From Bacteroidales bacterium (lineage in GTDB: Bacteria; Bacteroidota; Bacteroidia; Bacteroidales; UBA932): a DNA stretch of 64,000 nucleotides. The stretch lies in contig JALCKZ010000001.1 of NCBI GenBank assembly GCA_022647615.1, positions 1,352,178 to 1,416,177 on the forward strand. The letters are read 5' to 3'. Every line of letters begins with the position of its first letter. Position 1 is the first letter of the stretch. Both the position numbers and the translations under genes were made by a program. Shown in pieces: positions 15,669 to 24,311 of this stretch. The notes under the pieces are model-generated. The model saw only the letters and a list, made by a program, of their open reading frames with translations. It was not told the DNA's origin and did no database searches.

Positions 15669-17901
15669 AGTTATTATTCCGGCGCTGATTGCAGTATTGT
15701 TTGTATCTGTAGCCGTGTCCGGAAAATCAAAAACAAATCAGAAAGTTAAAAAGACAACGGTTTCGTCGGTAGTTAAAGACACAACGGCTTCAGAGAAGGC
15801 GGAGAAACTTGGGGAAGTAGTTGTATCCAGCATGCGTGTAAACAGAAAACTTATGGAAGTACCTGCTTCTATGAGTATTTCAGGCGCTTTGGATTACAAA
15901 AAAAATTCCGCCTTTACTGTTGCCAATGTTTTGAATTCTGAGCCGGGCATTGCTTTTGGCGGTGACGGCGTTTGGTCAACCAATGTTGTTGTCCGCGGAC
16001 TTGGCGAGAGCCGCCTTGTCACTTTAATTGACGGCGACAGAGTTGAGACAGCGTCTGATTTGACAGCATCGCTGAGTATGATAGATGTAAATAATATTGA
16101 GCGCGTAGAGGTTATAAAAGGCGCTCAATCATCACTTTACGGCAGCGGCGCTCTTGGCGGAATTATTAACGTGATTACAAAACAGGGAGACTTTGCTCCT
16201 CGCTTTAATGTGGGCGGCGGCGTTACTCCTTCTTATTCAACTGTTAACAAGTACTTCTCAAACAATGTGTTTTTAAACTTTGGAGATAAGAAGTGGTACT
16301 TGAGGGTAAGTGATTCCTATGGCAAGGCACATAATATTAAGACTCCCGACGGGAAAATTAATAATAGCGGTTTTAAGACGAATGATTTCTCTGCAAGCGC
16401 AGGCTTCAGACCATTTGCAAATCAGGTACTTAAGGTGCAATATCAGCGTAATTGGTCTAAAGATGTTGGAATACCGGGAGGTTCTGCTTTCCCCGGACCT
16501 GCAACTGCTTCTTATAAGAAAATAGGGAGGGCTCTTTTAGATGTCAGCTATGAATTCACAAATCTTACGGATGTCTTTAAATCTTTGAAATTCAAATATT
16601 ACAATCAATATATCATCCGCAATGTAGAGATGACTCCAAATACTTCTACAACTGTAAAGATGCCAAACGGGATGAGTCAGGTAACAACGCCTAATCTTTT
16701 AACTCCTCATGCAACCCATAAAACTAATGGCGGGGAAATTGTAGGAACTTGGAAGTTCTCTGATAATCAGACTCTTGTAGCTGGAGTGGATTTATGGAGG
16801 AGAAATATAAAGAGCAGCAGAGTCAAATACGTGACTGTTAATGTTCTTAAACCTAATGGCGATACTTTAAAGACTAATCATGTAGAGAGGGGAGAGACTC
16901 CGCTTCCAACTGCCTCATTTACAAGCGCGGGCGCTTTTGCTCAGGATGAAATGCATTTTCTGAACAATAGACTTACAGTTACGGCCGGAGCAAGATTGGA
17001 TGAAGTTTGGATTAAGAATGATAAATGCTATGATGTTGATTATATAATTTTGAATGGGGTTCGTACTGACAATCCTGCTACTCAAAGAGTTACATTTGAC
17101 AAGAATAGTACTCACAATACTTCATGGAGTGCAAATCTTGGTGCCATTTACAAGCTGACTGATAATGTAGACGCTGTCTTTAATGCAGCCCGTTCATTCA
17201 GAGTTGCCTCATTGGAAGAGCGTTACAAATATATTGACCTTGGAAATTATGTAAGATTGGGCAATCCTAATTTAAAATCTGAAAACGGATACTCTTTTGA
17301 TCTTGGTCTAAGAGTTTGGGGTTCAAAGGTTAATGTTGAGGCTTCTGTATTTATGAACAGAGTTAATAATCTTATTGTAGAAGAGAAGGGTTCTTTCATT
17401 TACACATTGGCAACAACAGGCAAGCAGGATACAATTCCGGCAATGGTGAACGCTAATGTTGATAGAGCTTTGTTGTACGGCTTTGATTTTAAGGCAGATT
17501 ACAATGTAATTGATAATCTTGTTTTGTCTGCGGCAGTCTCTTATGTAAGAGGAAAGGATACCAGGGCAAATACAAGTCTGCCTCAAATCCCGCCGTTCAA
17601 TGCAAGACTTGGCGCACGCTATACATTTACAAAATTAGGTTCCGCAGAACTTGCATGGACACTTGCAGCAAAGCAGAGCAAGATAGCGGCCGGCGAGACT
17701 GAGACTGCGGGATACGGCAGATTAGATTTTGCAGTTAATACCGTAAACTTCAGAATATTGCATGGTCTGTGGCTGCAGGTATTTGCAGGTATTGACAACT
17801 TGACAAACAATACCTATACAAATCACCTTTCAACTAACAGAGGTAGCATAAGCGTAGAACCGGGCCGTAACTTTTATGCCCGCGCTTGCTTTACGTTCTA
17901 G
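15652..17901 (+). CDS. TonB-dependent outer-membrane receptor
   Basis: The 749-residue protein has a signal peptide (MMKKYRVIIPALIAVLFVSVAVSG), a short linker, a plug domain at about 55-170 (VANVLNSEPGIAFGG, VVVRGLGESRLVTLIDG, IERVEVIKGAQSSLYGSGALGGIINVITK) and a beta barrel ending in an aromatic residue (ARACFTF). There is no N-terminal carboxypeptidase-like domain and no SusD partner, so it is a classic siderophore/vitamin/metal type rather than a SusC. Co-transcription with the TM1266-like regulator and divergence from a THI5-like importer suggest uptake of a cofactor or precursor. The 3' end overlaps the convergent YczE-like gene by 11 bases. Confidence 0.93.
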   Translation: MMKKYRVIIPALIAVLFVSVAVSGKSKTNQKVKKTTVSSVVKDTTASEKAEKLGEVVVSSMRVNRKLMEVPASMSISGALDYKKNSAFTVANVLNSEPGIAFGGDGVWSTNVVVRGLGESRLVTLIDGDRVETASDLTASLSMIDVNNIERVEVIKGAQSSLYGSGALGGIINVITKQGDFAPRFNVGGGVTPSYSTVNKYFSNNVFLNFGDKKWYLRVSDSYGKAHNIKTPDGKINNSGFKTNDFSASAGFRPFANQVLKVQYQRNWSKDVGIPGGSAFPGPATASYKKIGRALLDVSYEFTNLTDVFKSLKFKYYNQYIIRNVEMTPNTSTTVKMPNGMSQVTTPNLLTPHATHKTNGGEIVGTWKFSDNQTLVAGVDLWRRNIKSSRVKYVTVNVLKPNGDTLKTNHVERGETPLPTASFTSAGAFAQDEMHFLNNRLTVTAGARLDEVWIKNDKCYDVDYIILNGVRTDNPATQRVTFDKNSTHNTSWSANLGAIYKLTDNVDAVFNAARSFRVASLEERYKYIDLGNYVRLGNPNLKSENGYSFDLGLRVWGSKVNVEASVFMNRVNNLIVEEKGSFIYTLATTGKQDTIPAMVNANVDRALLYGFDFKADYNVIDNLVLSAAVSYVRGKDTRANTSLPQIPPFNARLGARYTFTKLGSAELAWTLAAKQSKIAAGETETAGYGRLDFAVNTVNFRILHGLWLQVFAGIDNLTNNTYTNHLSTNRGSISVEPGRNFYARACFTF

Positions 17902-18592
17902 AATTAGCGGCAGGGCAAAATACCCTGTCCAGCCAAGCGACACGGGGACTGAAATATCTAACCATATAACCAACATAAAACATGGAGAATAGAGTCCCCA
18001 GACCTATCATCTCCCAATGCCAAGTTCCAAAGTAGGCAAAACAAAAAACAACTCCTATTAGAACTAACCCCGTGTCGCTAAATATTTTAACTTTTCCAAA
18101 ATCTGAATGCAGCGCCTTTGAGATAGCAAGAGGGAATCCCTCTCCTGCCATCATAAGGACATCGCAACGTACTTCTATGCTAATGCCATAAGCCAGCAAA
18201 CCTCCGCCAATGCACAACTGAACAAATCTCAGCAGGTAGCCGGTTGTGGTGCTGTCAAATTGAAATGGCTGGGTCAGCCACATTGTTAAATCTGTGTAAA
18301 ATCCAAACAGCAAGCTGATTACAATTTGCAGCAGCTGGATAGGCTGAAAGTCTTTTCTCAGCAGCGCAATTTGAGAGAGGATGAATAATATGTGCATGCA
18401 TATTACATACTGTCCCATTGACATCTTTGTACCGGGGGAAAGACTTAACACGTATGGCGGGCAAGAGATAGGCGATGAACCCAGGTTTGCCCTGATAGCC
18501 AAAGAAGTGCCAAATGCTATTATAAATAGGGAGAACATAAAAACTACATATCTGCGCAGCAATTCTCTTTTACTTCTTGTTTGCTTCTCCAT
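17891..18592 (-). CDS. YczE/YyaS/YitT family membrane protein
   Basis: The 233-residue protein has five or six membrane helices. The first, RYVVFMFSLFIIAFGTSLAIRANLGSSPIS, shows the YczE-like N-terminus, and GGGLLAYGISIEVRCDVLMMAGEG is the repeated family motif. YczE proteins are integral membrane proteins of uncertain function. The gene is transcribed away from a LysR regulator, with about 100 bases between starts, a typical arrangement for regulator and target. Its end overlaps the TonB receptor end by 11 bases. Confidence 0.88.
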   Translation of the reverse strand: MEKQTRSKRELLRRYVVFMFSLFIIAFGTSLAIRANLGSSPISCPPYVLSLSPGTKMSMGQYVICMHILFILSQIALLRKDFQPIQLLQIVISLLFGFYTDLTMWLTQPFQFDSTTTGYLLRFVQLCIGGGLLAYGISIEVRCDVLMMAGEGFPLAISKALHSDFGKVKIFSDTGLVLIGVVFCFAYFGTWHWEMIGLGTLFSMFYVGYMVRYFSPRVAWLDRVFCPAANSRT

Positions 18593-18648
18593 TAACTTTA
18601 TCTATCCTGAAATCGGCGGCAAAAGTAGCATATTTATAGCGTAATGCA

Positions 18649-18656
18649 TATATTTG
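18649..18656 (+). promoter_or_regulatory. -7 box of LysR regulator
   Basis: TATATTTG matches the -7 consensus and lies 40 bases before the LysR ATG at 18696, in the divergent gap with the YczE-like gene. Confidence 0.55.
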
Positions 18657-18695
18657 TATCATTAATTGTTTTTATAATTATTATTGATTTTTACA

Positions 18696-19586
18696 ATGGA
18701 ATTAACGCAGCTGAAATACTTTGTCAAATTGGCGGAAGAACTGAATTTTACAGAGGCCGCAAAGCAATTGTTTATTACGCAGAGTACGCTGTCGCTGAGC
18801 ATAAAAAGGCTTGAAGATGAGTGCGGTACGCCGCTGTTTGACAGGATTGGCAAGTGTACTTATCTTACAGATGCGGGACGTGTGTTTGCAGACTTTGCAA
18901 AGCGTGCAATTAAGGAGACTGAATCCGGAGTGATGTGCATGAATGAGATGAGCGGGATTTATACGGGGAAATTGCACATTGGAGTTACATATAGCTTGCA
19001 TGATATTTTAAATGATTGCATTCTGCAATTTGTGGAGAAATATCCCGATGCGGGATTGAGCATAATAGAATCTAACTCCGTTAAAGACTTGGAACAGATG
19101 GTTTTAAGAGGAGAAATTGATTTTGCGCTAACTTATGCCACCGCTAAGATGTCAAATTTAATTGAGTGCACGCCTTTGTTTGAAACTCCGCTTTGCGTCA
19201 TTGCCCAAAAGAAACATCCGATTGTTTCCCTAAAAAAAATACCACTATCTGAACTTGGAAAATTTCCGTTTGTACTTTTTCCCTATGGAATTAATACCAG
19301 AATGGAGATAGAAAAAATGTTCAGCAGCAATAATGTCCCAATGATAAATCCAAGGATAGAGGTTAATGATGCGGGCCTTATCCTTCAGATGGTTGAAACG
19401 GGCAAGTGGCTGACAATCTTGTCTGAAGGAGTTGTGAGGCGCAGGAAAAATCTTAAAGCTGTTGGCATATCGTCAAGAACAAGCAATAAGCTTAACGGCT
19501 GTTTGATACGTCCAAAAGAGAAATATATTTCCGTTGTGGAGAAGTATTTTTATAAAATCATTAAGGATTATTGGGGAAAGAGGTGA
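18696..19586 (+). CDS. LysR-family transcriptional regulator
   Basis: The 296-residue protein begins MELTQLKYFVKLAEELNFTEAA, the LysR winged-HTH pattern (residues 1-60), followed by a two-lobed co-inducer domain (about 90-290). The ATG at 18696 is chosen because the family normally starts here; an in-frame TTG four codons upstream adds nothing. It is divergent from the YczE-like gene, its probable target. A strong bidirectional terminator follows at 19692-19727. Confidence 0.93.
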   Translation: MELTQLKYFVKLAEELNFTEAAKQLFITQSTLSLSIKRLEDECGTPLFDRIGKCTYLTDAGRVFADFAKRAIKETESGVMCMNEMSGIYTGKLHIGVTYSLHDILNDCILQFVEKYPDAGLSIIESNSVKDLEQMVLRGEIDFALTYATAKMSNLIECTPLFETPLCVIAQKKHPIVSLKKIPLSELGKFPFVLFPYGINTRMEIEKMFSSNNVPMINPRIEVNDAGLILQMVETGKWLTILSEGVVRRRKNLKAVGISSRTSNKLNGCLIRPKEKYISVVEKYFYKIIKDYWGKR

Positions 19587-19691
19587 GAGTAAATAATAAA
19601 TTGCATAGAGAGGATAATGTGAACGAAATATGGAGCTGATAAGAAAAGAATTATATAAAGATAAAGAGAGTTGGGGATGGAGAGGCAATAA

Positions 19692-19727
19692 AAAAACAGC
19701 AAGCAGAAATTTCTGCTTGCTGTTTTT
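19692..19727. terminator. Bidirectional terminator between LysR and nqrF
   Basis: A perfect 36-base palindrome: AAAAACAGCAAGCAGAAA followed directly by its reverse complement, flanked by A and T runs. It can end transcription of the LysR gene on the plus strand and of the nqr operon on the minus strand. Confidence 0.9.
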
Positions 19728-19742
19728 GTTTGACGTAATCCC

Positions 19743-20993
19743 TTATGCACCAAAATTATCGTACATGATATTTTCAGGCTGTACTCCAAGATTATCCAGC
19801 ATCTTTATTGCGGATGATGTCATCATTGGAGGACCGCACAAGTAGTATTCAATATCTTCCGGAGCCGGATGATTCTTAAGGTATTCATCAAACAGTACTT
19901 GATGGATGAATCCTTTTGAGCCGGTCCAGTTATCCTCAGGAAGCGCATCTGATAGAGCAATGTGGAAAGAGAAGTTTGGATTCTCTTTTGCAATCTCTTC
20001 AAAATCACTCTCGTAGAAGATTTCTCTCTTGGAGCGGGCTCCATACCAGAAGCTGACTTTTCTCTTTGTATGAAGAGTCTTGAACAAGTGGAAGATGTGT
20101 GAACGCATTGGCGCCATTCCTGCTCCGCCGCCGATAAATACAATCTCGCTCTCTGTGTCCTTAATGAAGAATTCTCCGTAAGGGCCTGATACTGTGACTT
20201 TATCGCCTGGCTTTAATGAGTAAATATAGGATGAGCAGATACCCGGATTAACAGGCATCATGCCGCCTTTTGCTCTGTCAAACGGAGGCGTTGCAATACG
20301 CACGTTAAGCATAATGATGTTTCCTTCTGCAGGGTGGTTGGCCATTGAGTATGCTCTGAATGTTGGCTCTGGATTAACCATCTTAAGACCAAACAAATGC
20401 ATCTTTTCCCAATCCGGCCTGAACTGCGGCTCAACTGCAATATCCTTATAATCAACGCTGCACTTAGGTACATCAATCTGAATATATCCGCCGCTTCTGA
20501 AGTTTAATTTCTCTCCTTCGGGCAGTTTGACAACAAATTCTTTGATGAATGTTGCAACATTCTTATTGCTTACTACGGTGCATTCCCATTTCTTAACTCC
20601 AAGAACTTCCGGAGGAAGAAGAATGCCAAGGTTCTCTTTAACTTTCACCTGACAGCCAAGCCTCCAATTGTTAGCCTGCTGCTTGCGTGAAAAGAATCCG
20701 ATTTCTGTCGGGAGTATAGTGCCGCCACCGCTGATTACCTGGCATTTGCACATTCCGCAGCTGCCTTTGCCGCCGCATGCGGATGGAAGGTATACCTTCT
20801 GTTCAGCAAGAGTGGAAAGCAAAGAGTTGCCGGCGTTTACCTCCAGCTTTTTCTCTCCGTTGTTAATGTCTATTGTGACAGTTCCTGACGGAGTCAATTT
20901 GGTCTTTGCGTATAGCAGAAGACCTACAAGCAAAAGTGTAATTATCAAGAAGACAACTACAGATGCAATCACAACTAATGTCATACTATCCAT
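19743..20993 (-). CDS. nqrF: Na+-translocating NADH:quinone reductase subunit F
   Basis: NqrF takes electrons from NADH and passes them through FAD and a 2Fe-2S centre into the sodium pump. The 416-residue protein has one N-terminal membrane helix (5-29), a ferredoxin domain with Cys73, Cys79, Cys82 and Cys114, then FAD-binding (RAYSMANH) and NADH-binding (GGGAGMAPMRSH, YLCGPPMM) domains. The length is typical. It is the last gene of nqrABCDEF, ending next to the strong terminator. A nonamer copy lies at 20705-20713. Confidence 0.98.
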   Translation of the reverse strand: MDSMTLVVIASVVVFLIITLLLVGLLLYAKTKLTPSGTVTIDINNGEKKLEVNAGNSLLSTLAEQKVYLPSACGGKGSCGMCKCQVISGGGTILPTEIGFFSRKQQANNWRLGCQVKVKENLGILLPPEVLGVKKWECTVVSNKNVATFIKEFVVKLPEGEKLNFRSGGYIQIDVPKCSVDYKDIAVEPQFRPDWEKMHLFGLKMVNPEPTFRAYSMANHPAEGNIIMLNVRIATPPFDRAKGGMMPVNPGICSSYIYSLKPGDKVTVSGPYGEFFIKDTESEIVFIGGGAGMAPMRSHIFHLFKTLHTKRKVSFWYGARSKREIFYESDFEEIAKENPNFSFHIALSDALPEDNWTGSKGFIHQVLFDEYLKNHPAPEDIEYYLCGPPMMTSSAIKMLDNLGVQPENIMYDNFGA

Positions 20994-21004
20994 AATTTCT
21001 CCTC

Positions 21005-21622
21005 CTATAGTTTAATACCCATAAAGCTCATGAATGCAAGACCCATAAGGCCTGCTACGATGAACGTAATTCCCAGTCCTCTAAGAGGTTTTGGAATATT
21101 TGAGTATGCCAGTTTTTCTCTGATTGCAGCTATGGAAACAATTGCAAAGAACCAGCCGAATCCGCTTCCTAATCCGTAAACGGTTGCCTGTCCAAGTGTT
21201 GCAAATCCTTTCTCCTGCATAAATAATGATGCTCCAAGAATTGCGCAGTTAACAGCAATCAACGGCAGGAATATTCCTAGTGATGAGTAAAGAGAAGGTG
21301 AATACTTCTCAACAACCATCTCTACAAGCTGGGTGATTGATGCAATTACCGCAATGAAAATAATGAAGCTTAAGAAACTTAAATCTACATCTGCAAGGGC
21401 TGGGGATATCCAGGTAAGACATCCGTCCGTAAGCAGGTATCTATTTAAAAGATAATCAATTGGAAGTGTTACTCCAAGAACGAATATGACCGCAACTCCA
21501 AGTCCCGCAGCGGTCTTGACATTCTTTGATACTGCCAGGAAGGAACACATGCCAAGGAAGTAGGCAAATATCATATTGTCTACAAAGATGGACTTTACAA
21601 ATAAACTAAGTAAATCTTGCAT
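21005..21622 (-). CDS. nqrE: Na+-translocating NADH:quinone reductase subunit E
   Basis: The 205-residue integral membrane subunit has six predicted helices and begins LLSLFVKSIFVDNMIFAYFLGMCSFLAVSK, the NqrE signature. The Cys in GMCSFLAVSK and the one in AVNCAILGASLF are the paired half-helix cysteines that in NqrD/NqrE bind an intramembrane iron centre. The gaps to nqrD (11 bases) and nqrF (11 bases) fit a single operon. Confidence 0.97.
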   Translation of the reverse strand: MQDLLSLFVKSIFVDNMIFAYFLGMCSFLAVSKNVKTAAGLGVAVIFVLGVTLPIDYLLNRYLLTDGCLTWISPALADVDLSFLSFIIFIAVIASITQLVEMVVEKYSPSLYSSLGIFLPLIAVNCAILGASLFMQEKGFATLGQATVYGLGSGFGWFFAIVSIAAIREKLAYSNIPKPLRGLGITFIVAGLMGLAFMSFMGIKL

Positions 21623-21633
21623 GGCTAATATCT

Positions 21634-22254
21634 TTATTTGTCATTTAAATCCTTTTGGAAACTTCTCTGAATCCATATAAGGCAGCCGATTAAAATCAGC
21701 GCCATAGGAGGCATGATGAAGAGACCGTTATTTAAATAATGGCCGCCCTCTTTTACATACCATGATAGCGGAATAATTTGGATGCCGAACAATGTCCCGC
21801 TTCCAATTAATTCTCTTATAACTGCCAGAACTACAAGGATTAAACCGTAGCCTAATCCATTGGCAAGTCCGTCAACCAAAGAAGGAAGAGGTTTCTCTGA
21901 AAGTCCAAAGGCCTCAATTCTTCCCATGATTATACAGTTTGTAATAATCAATCCAACATAAACAGAAAGCTGCTTGCTCACATCGTAAGCATAAGCTTTA
22001 AGAAATTGTTCAATGACAATAACAAACATTGCCACAACAACCAGCTGGACTATAATTCTAATTCTATTTGGAATGCTCTTTCTTATCAGCGAAATTAAGA
22101 AGCTGGAGAATCCTGTGACAATTGTAACTGACAAAGCCATAACAATTGCAGGCTCCAGTTTTACAGTTACCGCAAGAGATGAGCAAATACCCAGAACCAA
22201 CACCGTTACGGGATTGGCCTTTAAAATAGGGGTTGTAAATATCTTTTTATCCAT
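21634..22254 (-). CDS. nqrD: Na+-translocating NADH:quinone reductase subunit D
   Basis: The 206-residue membrane subunit is homologous to NqrE in inverted topology, with about six helices. LGICSSLAVTVKLEPAIVMA and GLIITNCIIMGRIEAFG carry the conserved cysteines facing those of NqrE. It lies eight bases from nqrC within the nqr operon. Confidence 0.97.
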   Translation of the reverse strand: MDKKIFTTPILKANPVTVLVLGICSSLAVTVKLEPAIVMALSVTIVTGFSSFLISLIRKSIPNRIRIIVQLVVVAMFVIVIEQFLKAYAYDVSKQLSVYVGLIITNCIIMGRIEAFGLSEKPLPSLVDGLANGLGYGLILVVLAVIRELIGSGTLFGIQIIPLSWYVKEGGHYLNNGLFIMPPMALILIGCLIWIQRSFQKDLNDK

Positions 22255-22262
22255 TGCTATAA

Positions 22263-23120
22263 CTATTTAATAATTAGGCTGTCGGCTGCAGCATTTTCCG
22301 TCTGAATAAATTCGGCCTTGTCGGCAGCATCCTTGCTATCCTTATTTTTCTGAATATAAGGAAGGTAATATTGCAGCCAGTTCATAAGCATTGTCTGGAC
22401 AGCTGTGCTTGTTATTGTAGCTCCCGACAGTGCATCTACCTCATGTTCATGATCTTTTGCTCCGCCCTTAACTACTTTAACTGAAACCAGCGTATTGTCC
22501 TTAAAGATTTCCTTCCCTGAAAACTGACCTCTGAATTTGTCCGTGACAATTTCTGCACCCAGTCCCGGAGTCTCGCTTTTATGGTCATACAGAGCACCAT
22601 AGACTGTGCGGAAATCATCCTGCAATGAAATATATCCCCAGATAGGTCCCCAAAGTCCGGGACCATAGCAGGAGAAAATACTAACCTCTTTTCCATCTGC
22701 GGTTTTGCATACAAAAACAGGAAGTCTTAGCTGTGACATAAGTTTATCTTTTTCAGAATCACTTGTTGCCGCGGCAATTTTCTTCATTATTTCATATTGC
22801 TCTTCCGGAGAAATCTGGAACGCCTCGCTCTTTACAAGGTTGGTGGAATCAGATTTGATAATCTCTCCTTTTGCATTGATAACCAAACCTTTAACAAAGT
22901 ATTTGTTGAACTCGTTCTCTACATAAGTATTCTTGTTGGGTGCATTCTTAACATCCTTTGCAAGATTTGCAGAGCCTAGCATGCTCAGCTGTTTTTCAAC
23001 ATCTATGTTGGTTTGCTGTTTAGCTTTCAAACCCATTGAAACCAGAGCTAAGACGGCTGCAACTATTACAACCAGTACGGTTGAATAAATAATAGTGTAT
23101 GAATTTTTATTTGTATCCAT
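22263..23120 (-). CDS. nqrC: Na+-translocating NADH:quinone reductase subunit C
   Basis: The 285-residue subunit has one N-terminal helix (SYTIIYSTVLVVIVAAVLALVS) and a periplasmic FMN-binding domain. The FMN is attached covalently to the Thr of DALSGATITS, near residue 235. The ATG at 23120 (MDTNKNSYT) is chosen over upstream in-frame Met codons because it follows the nqrB stop by one base, a normal operon junction. The nonamer at 22422-22430 falls exactly on the codons of the SGAT motif, so this copy may be partly fixed by protein constraint. Confidence 0.97.
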   Translation of the reverse strand: MDTNKNSYTIIYSTVLVVIVAAVLALVSMGLKAKQQTNIDVEKQLSMLGSANLAKDVKNAPNKNTYVENEFNKYFVKGLVINAKGEIIKSDSTNLVKSEAFQISPEEQYEIMKKIAAATSDSEKDKLMSQLRLPVFVCKTADGKEVSIFSCYGPGLWGPIWGYISLQDDFRTVYGALYDHKSETPGLGAEIVTDKFRGQFSGKEIFKDNTLVSVKVVKGGAKDHEHEVDALSGATITSTAVQTMLMNWLQYYLPYIQKNKDSKDAADKAEFIQTENAAADSLIIK

Positions 23121-23121
23121 C

Positions 23122-24309
23122 TTATTCCGTTTTAACATTGTTATTAACTGCGGCAACGGTTCTTTTCATTCTCCTGTTAATGTTGGGGCGCATTACCATA
23201 TAGTCAATAAGCGGCGCTACCGTGTTGAACATCAGGATAGAAAGCATCATTCCCTCTCTGTAGCCCGGATTGAATAATCTTAAAGTAACGCAGAACGCTC
23301 CAATCAAAAATCCGTAAATCCATTTGCCAACTTCTGTCTGGCAAGAACTTACAGGGTCCGTAGCCATATAGACAATACCAAATGCAAAACCTCCCATTAC
23401 CAAATGATAAACGGCTGGAAGCGCTGCATAAGTTCCGGGAGCTGCAAACGCATTAGCAAGAAGTCCTATGCCCAATGCTCCGGCAACGCCGGAAACCATT
23501 ATCTTCCAGCTTGCTACGCCTGCGCATATAAGAATTATTGCTCCAATCAAAATTGCAATAGTAGAAGTCTCGCCAAATGAACCCGGAATATTTCCGATGA
23601 ACATTTGCAGAAAACTTGGAGTAGGAACTCCCGCAGATGCCTGAGCAAGAGGAGTTGCGCCGGAGAATCCGTCAACAACGCTTAGTCCTGCGGCAGGTTT
23701 TGTAAGTCCGGCAATCCAAATAGAATCTCCGGTAATTTCAGAAGGGTATGCAAAGAACACAAATGCCCTGGCCAGCAATGCCGGATTCCAGATATTCATT
23801 CCTGTTCCTCCAAATACCTCTTTACCAAATATTACCGCAAATATTACCGCAAGCGCAAGAATCCAAAGAGGAACATCAATTGGCATTATCATCGGTATCA
23901 GCAATCCGGTAACCAGATAACCCTCATTTACTTCATGTCCTCTTATTTGCGCTGAGGCAAATTCAATCCCAAGTCCTACAATGTAGGAGACTAATATTAA
24001 AGGAAGGATTTTGTAAAATCCAAACCATACCTTCATCCAGAATCCCCAGTCAAGACCAAAAGCAATTGAGTGCTGGTCTCCGGTATTCCACATTCCAAAG
24101 AACAAAGGAGGAAGAAGAGCTACAACAACCGTTATCATAACTCTCTTCAAATCAACGCAATCTCTTATTTGAGTGCGGCTCTTGGTTACGGTTGCGGGAA
24201 CGGCGGCAAAAGATTCAAACGCCTCAAACGTTGAATGCAGCCATCCAAATTTTCCGCCCTTGCTATACTTTGGCTTAATCTTATCTATGTATTTTAATAT
24301 CCAATTCAT
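23122..24309 (-). CDS. nqrB: Na+-translocating NADH:quinone reductase subunit B
   Basis: The 395-residue membrane subunit forms the sodium channel core. About ten helices are predicted. FMN attaches to Thr219 in DGFSGATPLA, and GKEVFGGTGMNIWNPALLARAF is the conserved family block. It follows nqrA after two bases and precedes nqrC by one base, consistent with translational coupling. Confidence 0.98.
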   Translation of the reverse strand: MNWILKYIDKIKPKYSKGGKFGWLHSTFEAFESFAAVPATVTKSRTQIRDCVDLKRVMITVVVALLPPLFFGMWNTGDQHSIAFGLDWGFWMKVWFGFYKILPLILVSYIVGLGIEFASAQIRGHEVNEGYLVTGLLIPMIMPIDVPLWILALAVIFAVIFGKEVFGGTGMNIWNPALLARAFVFFAYPSEITGDSIWIAGLTKPAAGLSVVDGFSGATPLAQASAGVPTPSFLQMFIGNIPGSFGETSTIAILIGAIILICAGVASWKIMVSGVAGALGIGLLANAFAAPGTYAALPAVYHLVMGGFAFGIVYMATDPVSSCQTEVGKWIYGFLIGAFCVTLRLFNPGYREGMMLSILMFNTVAPLIDYMVMRPNINRRMKRTVAAVNNNVKTE

Positions 24310-24311
24310 AA

